DNA of 64,000 nucleotides, taken from the NCBI GenBank assembly GCA_013365365.1, contig JABVXU010000181.1, positions 40,471 to 104,470 of the forward strand, given 5' to 3'. A program made the position numbers and the translations under genes. Source of the DNA: Cruorifilaria tuberocauda. Taxonomy: Eukaryota > Nematoda > Chromadorea > Rhabditida > Onchocercidae. Below, one piece after another: positions 40,001 to 54,720 of the stretch; position 1 is the stretch's first letter, and each line of letters starts with the position of its first letter. The notes under the pieces are model-generated. The model did not search any database. It saw only the letters and a list, made by a program, of their open reading frames with translations, and had not been told where the DNA came from.

Positions 40001-40287
40001 TATAATTTTTTGTTGTCAAACATTTTGTCAGCGATCTTCATTCCACAAAGCATAAATAAGCTCAGCGAAACGCGAAATCTCGATATTCTGTCATTGAAGT
40101 TATTAATTTTTCATACAGTAAGACTAACATTCATTGAATCATAAAGATCTAGTATTACAGATCGACGATAGCACTTCACTGTCGTCGACAGTTGACTACT
40201 CTACGACACGGTTGGCCGTACATTGCTAAATATTGTGACCTGGAAGAGGAAACGGAAATGAATCTTGAAAAATTGATTTACTGTTAA
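37019..40287 (+). CDS. Unrecognised single-pass membrane protein
   Basis: Six well-phased exons (37394-37555, 38481-38597, 38980-39075, 39328-39465, 39854-39966, 40161-40287) encode 250 residues to a TAA stop. A possible first exon 37019-37030 (ATG plus three codons before GTAATT) joins in phase 0, but this 5' end is weakly supported; an internal ATG is at 37493. A very basic start (RRSRQERF...LRRKQ) precedes one strong hydrophobic segment (LLLELMVFIVLIMILLLFFW), so the protein is probably type II with a lumenal or extracellular remainder. That part has eight cysteines, including a CPRC, and the motifs LPISCGGLFGAPMPYEYI and HGWPYIAKYCDLEEE. I recognise no family. It could be a nematode-specific secretory-pathway protein. 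The 39854 acceptor (TTTTGAG) is atypical. Confidence 0.65.
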
Positions 40288-41278
40288 TCATTATCGAATA
40301 GAGTATTTCGTTCAATTCAGTAATTTTGCTCAATTGAATTGTAATATTAAATAATCATAATCATACTACTTGCCGGAATTCTCACAGTTTTATTGATCAT
40401 TTAAAATTGTATAGGGAAGTGTATATCACCTAAATTTGCAAAATTTTAGTATTGCACTTTAAAATTGCAGGGAAAATTAGTTTGCAATCAGATTGGTTAT
40501 CCGTTATATAGAATCAGGCAGCAGTTATGATACTGAATAATCATAAAGGATGGATGGATGAATGATATAGGAGGATAAATTACTATAATTGGCTTTTAGA
40601 TTCTCATTTTGGGACAAGCAATTAAACAATAAAATTTTAATAATTCAAAAATTTGGTTGAAATATCTGAACAAATATGTTATTGATTATCTTCTTGACTT
40701 CTAATGGAGAAATACGCATTGAGCTGTGGTGGAATGTGAATGAGAATGAGAATGAGTATAACTTTTTGAAAGGAATGAAAATGGTATGATTGGTTATTGT
40801 ACGATCATTCAAATGATATCGAAATTTTCGTTTCAAAGCTATCCTCACCTGCGTGATTGGCAATACGGAATTGCTTTCTAACAGCTGAATAACGTGTGAC
40901 AATGATGGCAGCAAGTTAAACTACCATTGCATGGCTGCGCGTCCGACAGATAAAATAGCCAAATTTGCTAATTTTTCCTCTTTGATATAGTATGAGAATA
41001 CTTTTTACAATCTTGAAATCAAATGTGATAATGATAAATCTGTATCAGATCGAAATCATTCGTGCTATTATCATCAACTGAGTACTGAGATGCTGCGATT
41101 TTCAGTGTGGGCACAGAGAGTTTACACTTTGAGATTGGTTTTTAAGATACGAATTGGAGATAACGTCGTGCAGGCGATGCTGTGTTTCGTACGTTAGATG
41201 ATGCGTGTGTTTTGCTACGTGACGCTAGAAACGATGTACTAATCAATAAGTCATTTTTAGCTTTTCATTGGTGCTAAA
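40288..41278. other. 5' flank of cdk-9
   Basis: About 1 kb, slightly less AT-rich towards its right end. It holds a short hexamer repeat (TGAGAA)n near 40738-40756 and, at 41254-41260, the acceptor ATTTTTAG that precedes the cdk-9 start by 18 bp and is probably its trans-splice site. The open frame on the minus strand at 40645-40914 has no support. Confidence 0.5.
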
Positions 41279-43778
41279 ATGCAGAATAATCATCTTGCTC
41301 AACAGCCGCATTCGTTCGGCGCAAATAGCAGCACATCGTCCATTCCAATTACGTCGTCGATGTTACACCCAACGAAGGAAGATATCGCTCTTATGAGTCG
41401 GCAGAAGGTTATTTTAATGTTGAAATATAATAGACTGTATTATTGTATATTATTATTCGTCGATCATTCTATGCATAAATGATTAAGTGAGGGTTAATCA
41501 AATTGTTGATCAAATCGGTCAAATTTGTCATTTGATTTCAGGTTACTCCTGAACTAATGAGGTATACTGAAAGATTTGAGTTTCCATATATCACTGATGT
41601 TACTAACTACGAGAAGCTGGCAAAAATTGGTCAGGGCACATTCGGGTAATCTATTTTCAAGCAGAACAGTCTAATTCATGAAAATTTGAAAAGTGCTGTA
41701 TTTATTGCTTCACTACTTAAAGGGAAGTATTCAAAGCGCGTTGTAAGCGTACGGGTCGAATCGTTGCTCTGAAGAAAATTTTGATGGAGAATGAGAAGGA
41801 AGGAGTACGTTTTGTTCATTTTATTTGTTTCTTAATGATTTTATGTCTTCTTATAATTTCCGACGAGGAATACTTGTTAAAAGCTTTTAGTAATTTATTA
41901 TGCTATTGCAGTTTCCAATAACAGCTCTACGGGAAGTAAAAATGTTGCAGAAACTAAAACATAAGCATATCACAGAACTGATAGAGATATGCAGTAGCAG
42001 AGGTATGCTTTTCAAAAGTTTTTCCATTTAGAACTTCAATTAATTATAGGGAATTAAATCGTCTTTTATTTTAGCATCAGTACATAATCGAGAGCGTAGT
42101 ACCTTCTATTTGGTATTTTCTTTTTGTGAACACGATCTTGCTGGCCTTTTATCTAATACGAATGTTCGGCTATCATTAGTACATATAAAAACACTGATGA
42201 AGCATTTATTAGAAGGTCTTTATCAAATACATTTTGCAAAAATATTGCATCGTGATATGAAGGTATGTCGTATTTCTATCATTTCTGTGTTTGTTTATCC
42301 ATATCGTTTTGTGTGTATATTTATGTTTCGTAAGCAATTTTATTCGTCTGGCTGCTTGATTTTTCATCTCTGTTTAGCCCTTTTGTCTAAGGAGCAGTAA
42401 TTTTATTATACCAGTGAAAATTGGAAAATTGGTCATCCTATGAATATATTTGGTGGATGTTACTTTATATCTATTAATCGTAATTTCATGTTTTAGGCTG
42501 CAAATGTCTTAATTACAAAAGATGGCATACTGAAATTGGCCGATTTTGGTTTAGCGCGACCTCTGTTTTCAAAATTACCTGGTATTTTATATTTTTTGCT
42601 GTTGCAATTGATCACAGTAATTGATCACAGATGATGAGCAGCGAGCAATATTCCCGAACTGATCTAACATCTAGGGAATTAATTCAGCTTAGCATTGGAT
42701 TAGTTATGTATCAGCTTCAAGTTTATTTTGATAACATCAAAGCTTTAATAGTTTTGATCATTTGATGACATTGGTGGCTTGAGATTGTGCATTATTGTGT
42801 CTATTTCAGGTCAACCGGAACACTGCTACACTAACCGTGTTGTTACTTTATGGTATCGTCCTCCTGAATTACTTCTTGGTGAGCGTCATTATGGACCACA
42901 AATCGATATGTGGGGAGCGGGCTGCATCATGGCTGAATTATGGACGCGTACCCCTATTCTGCAAGTATGTTGTCTAATTACAGCATCATGCAGCATATCT
43001 GAATCTTGTCTCTCACGATATCATTGAAATGAGGCGTAGAACTACCTTTAATCATTTACTTTTAACATCAGCTTGTATTTAAGCTGATATGCTTAGAAGA
43101 TAGTCTGAAATTAGCTGGTTCGGTTTTTAGGGTGAAAGTGAACAAAAACAATTGGCACTGATATCCAATCTGTGTGGGAGTATTAATCCTCAAACATGGA
43201 GAGGAGTGGAAAATTTGCCACTTTATGGTAAAATGGAGCTTCAGCAAAATCTAAATCGTCGTGTGGTTGAACGCCTGGAAGTTTATGTTAGAGTAAGGTT
43301 CAAATTTATTGTATTAGGTATAGTAATAAAATTTGGATTTGAAGTTTTATTAGGTATGTTCCAGATAATAGATTTTATGAAGCAATGGTCTTTTTAAGGA
43401 TCGGAATGCCTTGAACTTGATCGACAGTCTTCTGGTTCTGGACCCATCTCTTCGTCTCGATGCTGAACAAGCTCTCGATCATTTGTTTTTCTTCACACAG
43501 CCTCATCCGGCAGCCGATGTTCGAGATTTGATGAGTACTATCTCGGTTTGTCGTCTATATAATTCATTCCTCGATATTTTCAAACTTAAGTCTTATCTTA
43601 GAAGTCTTTTCATCTTAATTTTCTTCTTTTATCTCTCTTTTTTCAGACAAGTCTGTTTGAATATACAGCTGGAAGAGGCGCCCATAGTGGACGAGGTCGT
43701 GGAATACACCATCAAAATCGTCAGAACATTCGTCCATCGATGACCTCACAGGGGCAGTACGTTGATATGGTGTTCTGA
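41279..43778 (+). CDS. cdk-9: Cyclin-dependent kinase 9 (P-TEFb catalytic subunit)
   Basis: Kinase of P-TEFb; with cyclin T it phosphorylates RNA polymerase II CTD and pausing factors in the nucleus. Ten exons: 41279-41407, 41542-41645, 41723-41804, 41912-42002, 42075-42262, 42497-42581, 42810-42964, 43131-43292, 43399-43545, 43647-43778; 424 residues, all in frame (human 372, C. elegans longer). Landmarks: G-loop GQGTFGEV (73-80), VALKK with catalytic Lys95, PITALRE helix (107-113, the CDK9 form of PSTAIRE), HRDMKAANV (194-202), DFGLAR (214-219), activation threonine Thr239 in [19 protein letters not shown], and the CDK9 ending QYVDMVF. There is a Ser/Gln/Asn-rich N-terminal extension of about 45 residues and a short Arg/Gly-rich patch ([11 protein letters not shown]) before the C-terminus. 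All catalytic residues are present. Confidence 0.95.
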
Positions 43779-45258
43779 GTCAATTGGGTATTTTGGCTTA
43801 TCATTAGTTTCTCAGTTAAAATATTTTGCAACTGAATTAGAGAAGTTGAAAATTGAAGTTACATATGAATTTCTAATGATCACTGCTTGAAATATTTATA
43901 AGCGATTTGTAGCTATTTTCTTCCTGATACATGGATAATGTTATTTATATTCAAATCAATTATTAGGTTCTAAAGTGCCTTACTGTAATTTTCGCTCTAA
44001 TTAGGTGGGCATTGAATGCATTCTTTACAATGTATTACTTTCTTGTATCATAATTTTTTCATTTTCCACATTTGTTTTCTTTCGATATTGCATGATGATA
44101 ATACATTTTGGATCAGTTAAATGGAAATATGAATTGAAATTTTGTGAATGATGTATGATATTTTAAAATTTGTGTATTTTAGTAAGTCGTTGAGCTTGAC
44201 GGTATTCAAATACTTAATTTTTTGGACAGTTTTTTTTGTTTTTTTAATGAAATTCATGTATGAGAAATCAAAAGTAAAATATATTATTGTTGTAATTTAT
44301 GTCATATTTGTTCGTGGCTTTCATCTCGATTAATTGTTGTATTGTATTGTCTGCATTATTTAATAATATTTCCTGTGCAAAGCTGATTAATTGAAATAGA
44401 AGAATCTAATAATGGTATTCAATTCAAAGTGATACAGATGTATTTTATGCAAGAAACTTTGAATCGATGAAAGGTCAGAGGGCTAATACTGATTTTCTCA
44501 TTTCACATGAACTGAAAAATGAGCCTAATTTAGACTGGGAGAGAGTAATTAAAAAGTAATGTCATTCACCGCATTTTATGATTTGTTACGTGATAGACAG
44601 ATCTTTTAATGTTTCGTCAACTCGGTGAACTTCAAGCTCCTTCCAAAAACCGAATAATATACGCAAGCGTCGGACTGACATGCGAATGTGCTTTCTTGTT
44701 TAAAGGAGAAGGAAAAATAAAACATTTATTGATTTAAAAAAAGGAAATTCGCAGAGTGGAAATAATTTAACAGACAACAAAACCTTGCGCGAGCAGGAGA
44801 GAAAAAACTATGGCCCATTAAATATACAGTTTTCTCAGTAGTGGGAGTAAGTTTTTCTCCATTAAGTTCCAGAATTCCGACACTCTAGTACTGTACTCTC
44901 TCGATATTAGTTATTTTAAGCTTCATGATTATTACTTTTGATTTTATCATTTACCAAGTACTTACTGTCGGCAAATTCAACAAAATCAGCAATATCTAAG
45001 TAAAAGTTAACAATAAAATTTATGATTTTTGAAAAAATCGGAAAATCTATTACCGTACTGTTTTAAGTTTAACCCCAATAGCCTAAGTGTTTCGAAGAAG
45101 GGAAATGACTGAAGCCAAGCGTCACTGGCACTTTTAAATCCACCTTAAATTTATTGAAAATTCTAGGAAGAAACGCAATTCAAAATAAAAATTAGTTTTT
45201 ATTCTGTTCACAATGACCCATCTTCTTTAGTATTTCTCTAAAAATTGCAGCAACAACA
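43779..45258. other. Convergent intergenic region between cdk-9 and rpn-11
   Basis: About 1.5 kb holding the two 3' UTRs. On the minus strand a poly(A) signal for rpn-11 (TTTATT on the plus strand) is at 45198-45203. No further gene or repeat is supported. Confidence 0.5.
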
Positions 45259-47074
<1,816 letters not shown>

Positions 47075-47350
47075 TTCAGTCGCCTGCTCCTATGATTATG
47101 AGCCTGTAAAAAAGCTTATAAGTCATATCCTTTTGCATACTCACAGAAGCTTATCACAAAACCACCGAAAGAATGAAAATGAGAGATAAATCAATTTCAA
47201 TTTCCGTAATACTGAGGGACTGAGGTAAGCGTAAAATTCCTCATAGAGATATACATATATACTATCCCCTAACTTTGCTTTCGTTGATGAGAATTTTTGA
47301 CACGTAAGTAAAAAAGCACGTAAGCAGAGAAGTTGCTTAAAGATGAGAAT

Positions 47351-47440
47351 GAAAAGAGAGAGAAAGAAAGAAAGAGGAGTAAGAAGACAGGGAGACAGAG
47401 AGAGGGAGAGATATATATAAAGAGAGGGAGAGAGAGAGAC
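47351..47440. repeat. GA-rich microsatellite upstream of rpn-11
   Basis: Nearly pure purine tract (AAAG and GAGAGG units, with one ATATATA interruption) of about 90 bp, about 280 bp upstream of the rpn-11 start. On the transcribed minus strand it reads CT-rich. Its place between the upstream exon and the rpn-11 acceptor means it would sit in the intron or outron. Confidence 0.8.
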
Positions 47441-47770
47441 CTCTCTGTCCCTTACCTCTCTGATACTTAGATTCGTATATTCCTTCCTGATGAAACATAT
47501 TTGGTTATTTCGGCGCTACAAACTACAACCATCAAGCCATTGTGAAAACTACAAGGATCAACTTTGTTTTTATATTAAGCAATCTAAGTGTGACATAAGT
47601 TAATTTAAACAGATATAAATAATGAAAGTATGAATTAGTTGAAATATACGGAAGTAAAAATATTAATAATACAGGAAGAATTATGTCATGAAATTCAAAA
47701 TGAGTAATTGTAAAATGAAGAATTTAACCACTAACCATAGTATATATAAATATCCATGAATTACACTCAC

Positions 47771-47899
47771 TTTCGTCAACTTTCTTTTTACGCGTGTTTT
47801 AACATCTTTCACTTGCACCTGAATTTTGTTATTAACCTTGAAAAGCGTTGCTTCCGTAGAATGGAGAATTTGCGACATTATGAGCGTATCGTTGATCAT
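47771..47899 (-). CDS. Upstream small exon, 43 codons, partner exon uncertain
   Basis: Reads ATG (47899) through 43 codons (MINDTLIMSQILHSTEATLF..., ending VKTRVKRKLTK) to a perfect donor GTGAGT. A pyrimidine-rich acceptor TCTCCAG lies 23 bp before the ATG, so it looks like a trans-spliced first exon. The peptide has spaced hydrophobics like a short coiled coil and a basic end. The only good acceptor downstream is the one in front of rpn-11 (boundary 47103). Joining there (phase 0) opens a different frame across rpn-11 exon 1 that encodes a basic stretch and a hydrophobic tail and ends at 46972. Joining at the weaker site before GCGACTGAA would instead extend RPN-11 in frame. I recognise no family; it could also be a 5' UTR exon. 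Confidence 0.4.
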
Positions 47900-49124
47900 A
47901 TATCAAATTTGATTGCTTGAACTGGAGAGTTTCGATCAATAAAATCAATTATAAAGAGACTTCACCAGCTTACACGCTCAATCATTCATTCATATGCATG
48001 TTTCAGTCATCTGCATATTCTCTTTTTCTTACTTTGAACTTTTTCTCTCCGACCTGATTTTGTTGTTACTTAAACAGTAAAACTTTCCGGAATGCATAAA
48101 ATACAATTCAATTGTATCTTCCTTACCTAATAAATATTTTTATAGTATACTTTTATGCGAATACCTTTCTTTTGAGAATAGTTTGCACTTTGATATTTCA
48201 GCTAATTAATCAAAAAGATCAAGAATCAATGGAAAATAAAAAAATGAGTGCGAAATGTTGACTTTCGGTATTTCACTTTTCGCCTTTATCACACAAATCA
48301 TTCTCGCAAAGAGCATTTATTAGAAGTCAGGTCAAACATCATCATTCTAGAGTTGTCGAAGAGCATATAGTCCGATCCGATAGCTTTGTTTCAATTTCTG
48401 CTTCGTTCTGCGCCACAACAGTTCTTTTCTCCTTTTCTTCATTCTCTCTACATTCCTATCGATCTTTTACCTTCATGTGTATACATATCAGCACTTCCGG
48501 TCTGGATTACTTAAACTAAATCTTTATTTTCCTCGTATAAATTACTCATTTCGTTCCATTGCTGTTATTGCTCATTACTCATTCCTTTAATATAACTTTT
48601 CATTTTCTTCAAGCAAATTTATTGAGTATAAGTGAAGTAATGTATGATTGTGATTTGTCGTCAGCATGAAAAAGTTTTTTTCTTATTGTGATAATATAGA
48701 ATCGTTGTAGGATTCATAAGTTAACTTATTTCATCTGAACTCAGGTCAAAGTTAAGTTCATCTCTCTTATTTGAAATCATAATAAGAAAAAAACTTTATC
48801 TTATTTGAAATCTTATTTATCTTATTTGTTATCTTATTTGAAATTTCATATTTTATACTTTATACTGTTGTCCTTAGTGATAAGGTGAGATTAAAGTATC
48901 ACATCTGTTTATCACATGTGATAAAAAGTAAAAGATGATAATATGGATATGAGGAATCTTTCCTCTTTCTTAACTACCTATCAATATCCAACTATTCCAC
49001 GCAAGCAATTAAATTTCTTCTCTTAAATGTAAAGATACGATGAATGATCATATAATCATTCCTGAGCTCAGCTATTTGCTATTTTACTCGCAGATTGATT
49101 GATTACGAGTGATTAATAAATGAT
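47900..49124. other. Divergent promoter region between rpn-11 locus and the SLC19 gene
   Basis: About 1.2 kb without supported exons. It contains a 12-bp-period minisatellite (48763-48847). The acceptor TTACTCGCAG (ending 49093) lies 31 bp before the transporter start and is a candidate trans-splice site. Confidence 0.5.
48763..48847. repeat. Degenerate minisatellite, TCTTATTTGAAAT units
   Basis: Four or five imperfect copies of TCTTATTTGAAA/TCTTATTTGTTA alternate over about 85 bp, with one AT-rich interruption. Confidence 0.65.
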
Positions 49125-52100
49125 ATGGATTGGAAAGCTACAACAGTTCTTATTTGTGCATATGGAATAGTGAAGGAATTCCGGCCAGCAACACCCTTCC
49201 TCACTCCGTACCTCATTTCATCCTTCAAGAACTTCACTGATGTCCAATTATACAGTGAAATTTATCCATTTTGGACATATTCATATTTGATATTTTTAGT
49301 ATGCTTTTCATTTCTTTCCATCAATTTCCAGCCTGTCCAAAATTTTGAATTAATTTAACTATTTGATTCTTTTTAGTTTAGAAGTTTAATTTTTCCTTCT
49401 CCGTTACGATCAGTGATAGGCTGGAAAAAAATGTAGAACGATATATAAAATAATTGATCTATATAATTCAACATCTGAAAAAGAGTAAAATATATAAATT
49501 GATTTAATATCTATTACCTTCAGGTGCCAATATTTTTCTTAACCGATATTTTACGGTATAAACCGATTATCTTATTGGAAGCTCTTAGCTTGTTTGGCAC
49601 TTGGGCGCTATTGTTATGGGGTAAAACCGTATGGCATATGCAGATTATGCAAATTAGTTTTGGTACGTTGTTTTATAATTGTTGCAAATATTTTACTCCA
49701 TATTTCTGTCTCTGATAACATTTATTCAATGAATTAAATTAGCAAATCACTTCTCTCACTACATTTGTTGGGAAATTTTGAGATGGATAGTTCAATTAAT
49801 GATACATTAATGGAAATTTATTAATTCTTTCCTTCATCAATAATTTCATGCTTCTTGTTTGATTATCACTATAACTTTCGTTGATGAATAGCTTAGCATC
49901 ATCCATAATGTTACTGTAAATAATCAATTCATCCAAAAAAATTTCAATAGTATTCGTGAAAAAAAGACGGAAAATACAAAAAGTCTTACAATATTAACAG
50001 AGAGAAAGATAACTATTAGTGTATTCGTAAAATCATCGGACCGCCATAATGATCATCTCAAGCGATACACGGCTTATTCGGATATGTCACTGATTAATAG
50101 ATATTACCACCACTGCTGGATATATCCTATGACCTTTCCAGAATAAATTTTTTATGAAAAATGAACCGTAATGATTATGTCTTTTGCTTTCGCTTGACAC
50201 TTTACCACATGAACAAAGTAAATTATATAAATGGGAAATTATGGACAGTTCCTTATGCGAGGGAAATCATGAAATGCATATGCTTAAAAACAAAGAGTGA
50301 TTTGAATATTAGCATTCCTGTCAGCTATTGAAAATCAAAAAGTTGTTATAGGAATATCATCGGCTGCCGAGATAGCTTATTATTCGTATTTGTATGCGGT
50401 GGTTAATCAAAAATATTATAAAACTATAACATCTTACATACGGGCTGCTGCCTTGGTTGGGAAATTTTTTGCCTTTGGTCTTGCTCAATTCCTTATATCA
50501 TTTCAGTATGGGTCATACCTTCTTTTAAATCAGGTCGATATTCTTTTTAATTTATTAATTCTCCTCTTATTGATTATTGATTCTTCAATACTTAAATGTT
50601 CTTTCTATCTTTTAAAATTCAAACTTTATCATTTTTCATAAAATGTTCTTAATTTAACATTTCTTTAACATTTAATTTTAAATTTAACTTCAATTTCTTT
50701 CATTATTTATTATTGCCAATTTTTTTGCTAATTTTTCTGTTTAATGCTTTTCCCATTGTTCTGAGTTCACTGAAAATGCAATTTCAAAAAGTTGGAATCT
50801 GATATTCTCTTTAATTTCTGGAAACCATAACACAAAGCATTGAATTAAATGTCTCTTATTATACTAACATATTGACATGTTTGAGATACTCAATTCAATT
50901 CGAAAATTTGAATCATCTTTTTATTTTAAAAGATGAAATACTGCTAGGAAAATAATAACTACTATACACAACTGAGTAATTATTTTTATAGATATCATTC
51001 GCTTCAGTATGTATTGTTTTTGGAATTGCTATCGTTCTTCCATCGATACCATCCAAAATAAGTGTTAATAAAGTTGTTGAGACTGATGAAAGCACATCTA
51101 AATATTCCCAAATCTCAACAGTTAATAAAAATGGATTGCAAAATAATGAACAAAATATCGAAGAGAAGTATGCATTAGGAAAATCGATAATGTTTCCAAT
51201 TTCATTTTATACATTATAATTTATGTTATTTTTCACTTAAACTGATTCCATCATTTCTTCTTTAATAATTTTAGCTATCCCCAACGGTATTTCCAACATT
51301 TTTTTTTCTTCTACTTTTCCGCCTCAGTAAGATAATTTTTTCTAATGCGCGCTTTTACATAACTTTCATCTGAGCTTTTTTAGAGAGGCTCTGAATGTTG
51401 GTGTGCCAAGTGTTGACTATGGAATTGTCATTTATTTTCGAGCCATTTGGCATCACTTCAAAATCTTCAAGCGTAATAAAATTGTTTTGAGATGGAGCAT
51501 TTGGTGGGCGCTAACTAGCTGCGGTATTTTTCAGGTTACATTTTTTCATTATCCTTCTTTTATTACATTTAATAATTAGAAAAGAATTGGAAAACTTCGT
51601 AATTTTGTTTAAAAGTCATCTAGTTTATTTAAGCTCTATTAAAGCTTTTATTTAAGGTTATGAACTATGTGCAAACATTATGGGCAACGATGCAAACAAG
51701 TTCTGACACATACAATGGTATCACTGAATGTACCAATACTTTTATCGGTATCTTCTTCGCTAACTTTCTTTATTAGCTCAATTATCATATCTTTTGACAG
51801 CTAATATATTTGTATTTGCATTAGAGCAAATTAAAACTTTTGATAATTGCTATGAGAATAAGCCAAATGGGAGATTTCATTTACTAATATATGTAGGTCA
51901 ATTTGTTTAAGCTTCTTCACATTACTTGATAAAAAGAATGAAAAAAAAAACAAAGCCTGTCCCAGATTTATTAAATTTCCTTCATAGGAGCACTTATCAG
52001 CTTTTTGGTACAGTATATGAATATGAATTGGTCAAAATGGGGTGAACACATACTCCTAGTCACGTCAGCGTTTATTGCTATTTTTCTTGTTATTATGGCC

Positions 52101-53076
52101 CAAACGGAAATTGTTTACATTAGTTACGCGCTCTATGTTATCGTGATAACTATTTATCACCTTCTGATAACGGCCGCGAGGTTAGTTTTGTTTATCGCCG
52201 TTATTATTACCAAGAAACTCACGGAGTCAAATATTCAGCTTGATCTTGTCGCTAGACAAATTAAGCTATTGTTATGCAAAATAATTTATTCCAGATAAGT
52301 GAGGTTTGTCCCGAGAGAGTTTTCAAAAGTTTTCTTCTCTCAAAATGTTCTAACCACAATTTGTTTCACTTTGCCATTATAACTATTATTCCCAATTTGT
52401 TCCGGTGTTGTGTATAGTAGTTATTATTTTAAGTTAATCGCTCTATAATAAGAAAGAATAATTGAAATCAGATTTACTATTTGGAAATTAATAGGGTTTT
52501 GCAAATATTTTTAAATCATAGTTTTCAATTTAGTGTCAATATAGCAACGCAGTTAGATTCTGCAAGTTATGGATTGATATTTGGTTGGGATACGTTTTTG
52601 GCTTTGTTTTTACAGACTATCCTTACATTTGCAGTAGCGGACAAACGCGGATTCTCTTTATCAATTCAAACTCAGGTTTTTTCATTTACCAATTTAACTA
52701 GTGGATTATTACTATCCTTAGTTAAAATTCATTACGTTCTGTCTTTCTAATATCGAGTGATATATTCAAGCTATAAATTGGAGGAACAAGGTAATTGGAA
52801 AATGGAGAGTACTTAGAGATAAACACAAGACATAGTAAAGTGGAATAAATTAAAGTGAAGAAATGAACTTTTCCTGAAAAAATTACTGAAATTATTGACC
52901 TTTGTAATTAAGCGTAAATAATTGCAAAGAGATTTCAGTTCATCGTTTATGGATGTTATTTTGGCATGGTGGCTATAATGTTTGCTGTGATACGTTGCTA
53001 TAAATTTATGAAATATGCATGCTGCCGACCTTCAGTACCCCAACTGATATCTACCGATCCTACAACTACACTTTAA
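49125..53076 (+). CDS. SLC19-family folate/thiamine transporter
   Basis: Multipass plasma-membrane carrier of the reduced folate/thiamine transporter family. Ten exons: 49125-49298, 49524-49662, 50352-50533, 50992-51167, 51275-51326, 51388-51534, 51657-51747, 51988-52180, 52522-52675, 52939-53076; 481 residues (human SLC19A2 497). The family signature KEFRPATPFLTPYL follows the first membrane segment. Other matches: PFWTYSYL, LRYKPIILLEALSLFGTW, SSAAEIAYYSYLY, and RWSIWWALTSCGIFQVMNY...YNGITE. The long central loop (residues about 210-270) is hydrophilic, Ser/Asn-rich, as in the family. It could carry folate, thiamine or both; sequence inspection cannot decide. C. elegans has several FOLT paralogues. 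The 51388 acceptor (AGAGAG) is the weakest boundary; 51384 would break the frame. Confidence 0.88.
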
Positions 53077-54720
53077 CTAATTTATTCATCATCCTCCATT
53101 CATTATATTGGAATTGAAATAATTACTAATCAAGTAAAAAAGAATCCTAAAATTTCTGACAGATGAAGAAGCAGCTAATAAAAGTCGGTTAATTGTTTAA
53201 TCAAGTAAGATTATTGGTATAATAATGTATGATAAGATCATAAATATGTGTTATTTAAAAAAACCAACTTGAAAAGATAATTTGGTGATAGGGCATTTTC
53301 CTGCATAATTTGATGCACAAGATGTGGTTTGTATGTGAATCGAATTAGAGCAAGATTGAAATGGTTTGCGCCTATACACTCTTAGAGTGAATGAAATAAG
53401 TTAATTATTGTTTTGAAAGTGATGGTTTGAATTATTTAGGGTTTTAATGTGTAAGCATTATTACTTATAAATACTTTTTAATATATTTTTTAATATATAC
53501 TGAATATCTCATTCTTTTCAGCCCCTATTAAATTTATCAAAATTTGAAATTATTGTGCAACTGTATTATTACCAGTATTCTGTGTATATCGATATATGGC
53601 ATTTTTCAATGACATTAACAGCATAACATTCTTTCAAATATTATTAATGATTCAAATGCTGATAAATTGTAATAGTGATAAATCATAACTTCCTATGCAT
53701 CTTATATTGACGATAAATATTTTAAGGAATTATACCTTATTAATTGTTTCTTCATAAGATTCAAGATTTATTAAAATATTTTTATTCTTTGTTATCGCAC
53801 TGCTCTTGAATTTTTTAGATTTTTTTATTTTGCATAAATCATTTCTTCCAAAAAGAAGAATTTTTAATTTATAATTGATATAGAGTTATTCGATCTTTGG
53901 TAATATTGCTATGTTTTGATAATGAAAACAATGAATAATATTAGAGTAAATATTGCTATAGAATGCAATTGCTGGAAATGTCCATCTTCTCTATTACATC
54001 TTATCCAATTTCAGTATTATTTACTCTCTTTAAATAGCCATTCATTTCTCTATCCGTTTGGATTAGATTTGAAAAGCTTTAACTTCCCCGGGAATTCGAA
54101 GGATGGAAGTATCTCCAGAAAAATTTTTGAACTTTTCGACGTTCCAGCTCCAATACTACCAGTAAACGGAAGTGAATAATAACATTATCTCCAATGTAAA
54201 ATGATGTCAATGACTTGTAGTATACTGATAACATCAGCATTTTACAATATCGATTCGAGTTTTGTACTAATAATATGTCCTCAATTCATAGCATAAAATC
54301 GATTTTACTTCGAATTTATTTCGAAAATCGCGCTATCAATGAAATTGATGCTTACTTTCTTCCTCTTAACTTAATTGTTTATAAAATTACGAAAGGGAAG
54401 AAGTACAATATTAATTGAATGAAACTTCAGATTGCAATTATTCTTTCTATCATTTTTTCAAATATCATATAAAATAAAAACAAATTTCAACGATAATTTT
54501 CAATGCAAACTTTAAATGAATTCTTTTTTCTCAACTTTATACAACTAAAAAATTTGAGAGTTATTTCTTTGCAAATTTATGTAAGTCTAAAATGATACTT
54601 AAATAATTTTTATTTTCTAAAAGTAAATACAATGAATTAAAAATTCGATCACTACGTCAACTAATATTTAAACAATTTTTGTTGTCAAATTTTCTATTTA
54701 TATACAGGTAAATAGAAAAA
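53077..54720. other. Intergenic region with one possible small ORF
   Basis: About 1.6 kb of AT-rich DNA. Apart from the open frame at 53922-54179, described separately, no coding or RNA signal is seen. The acceptor TATATACAG (ending 54707) precedes the next gene start by 13 bp. Confidence 0.5.
53922..54179 (+). CDS. Possible small ORF, 85 residues
   Basis: An ATG frame of 85 codons starting MKTMNNIRVNIAIECNCWKC and ending FDVPAPILPVNGSE. The last 45 codons are richer in GC than the flanks and contain plausible protein sequence (GNSKDGSISRKIFELF). A TTTCAG acceptor inside the frame (before YYLLSLNS) and a donor-like AGA|GTAAAT near the start mean the N-terminal part might be spliced out, again in frame. 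It lies downstream of the SLC19 gene on the same strand, so an alternative transporter 3' exon is conceivable. No family recognised. Confidence 0.25.
   Translation: MKTMNNIRVNIAIECNCWKCPSSLLHLIQFQYYLLSLNSHSFLYPFGLDLKSFNFPGNSKDGSISRKIFELFDVPAPILPVNGSE

Noticed and set aside
43152..43397. Open frame continuing past cdk-9 exon 8
   Set aside because: It is read-through into the intron beyond donor GTAAGG at 43293; splicing to 43399 restores the CDK9 alignment.
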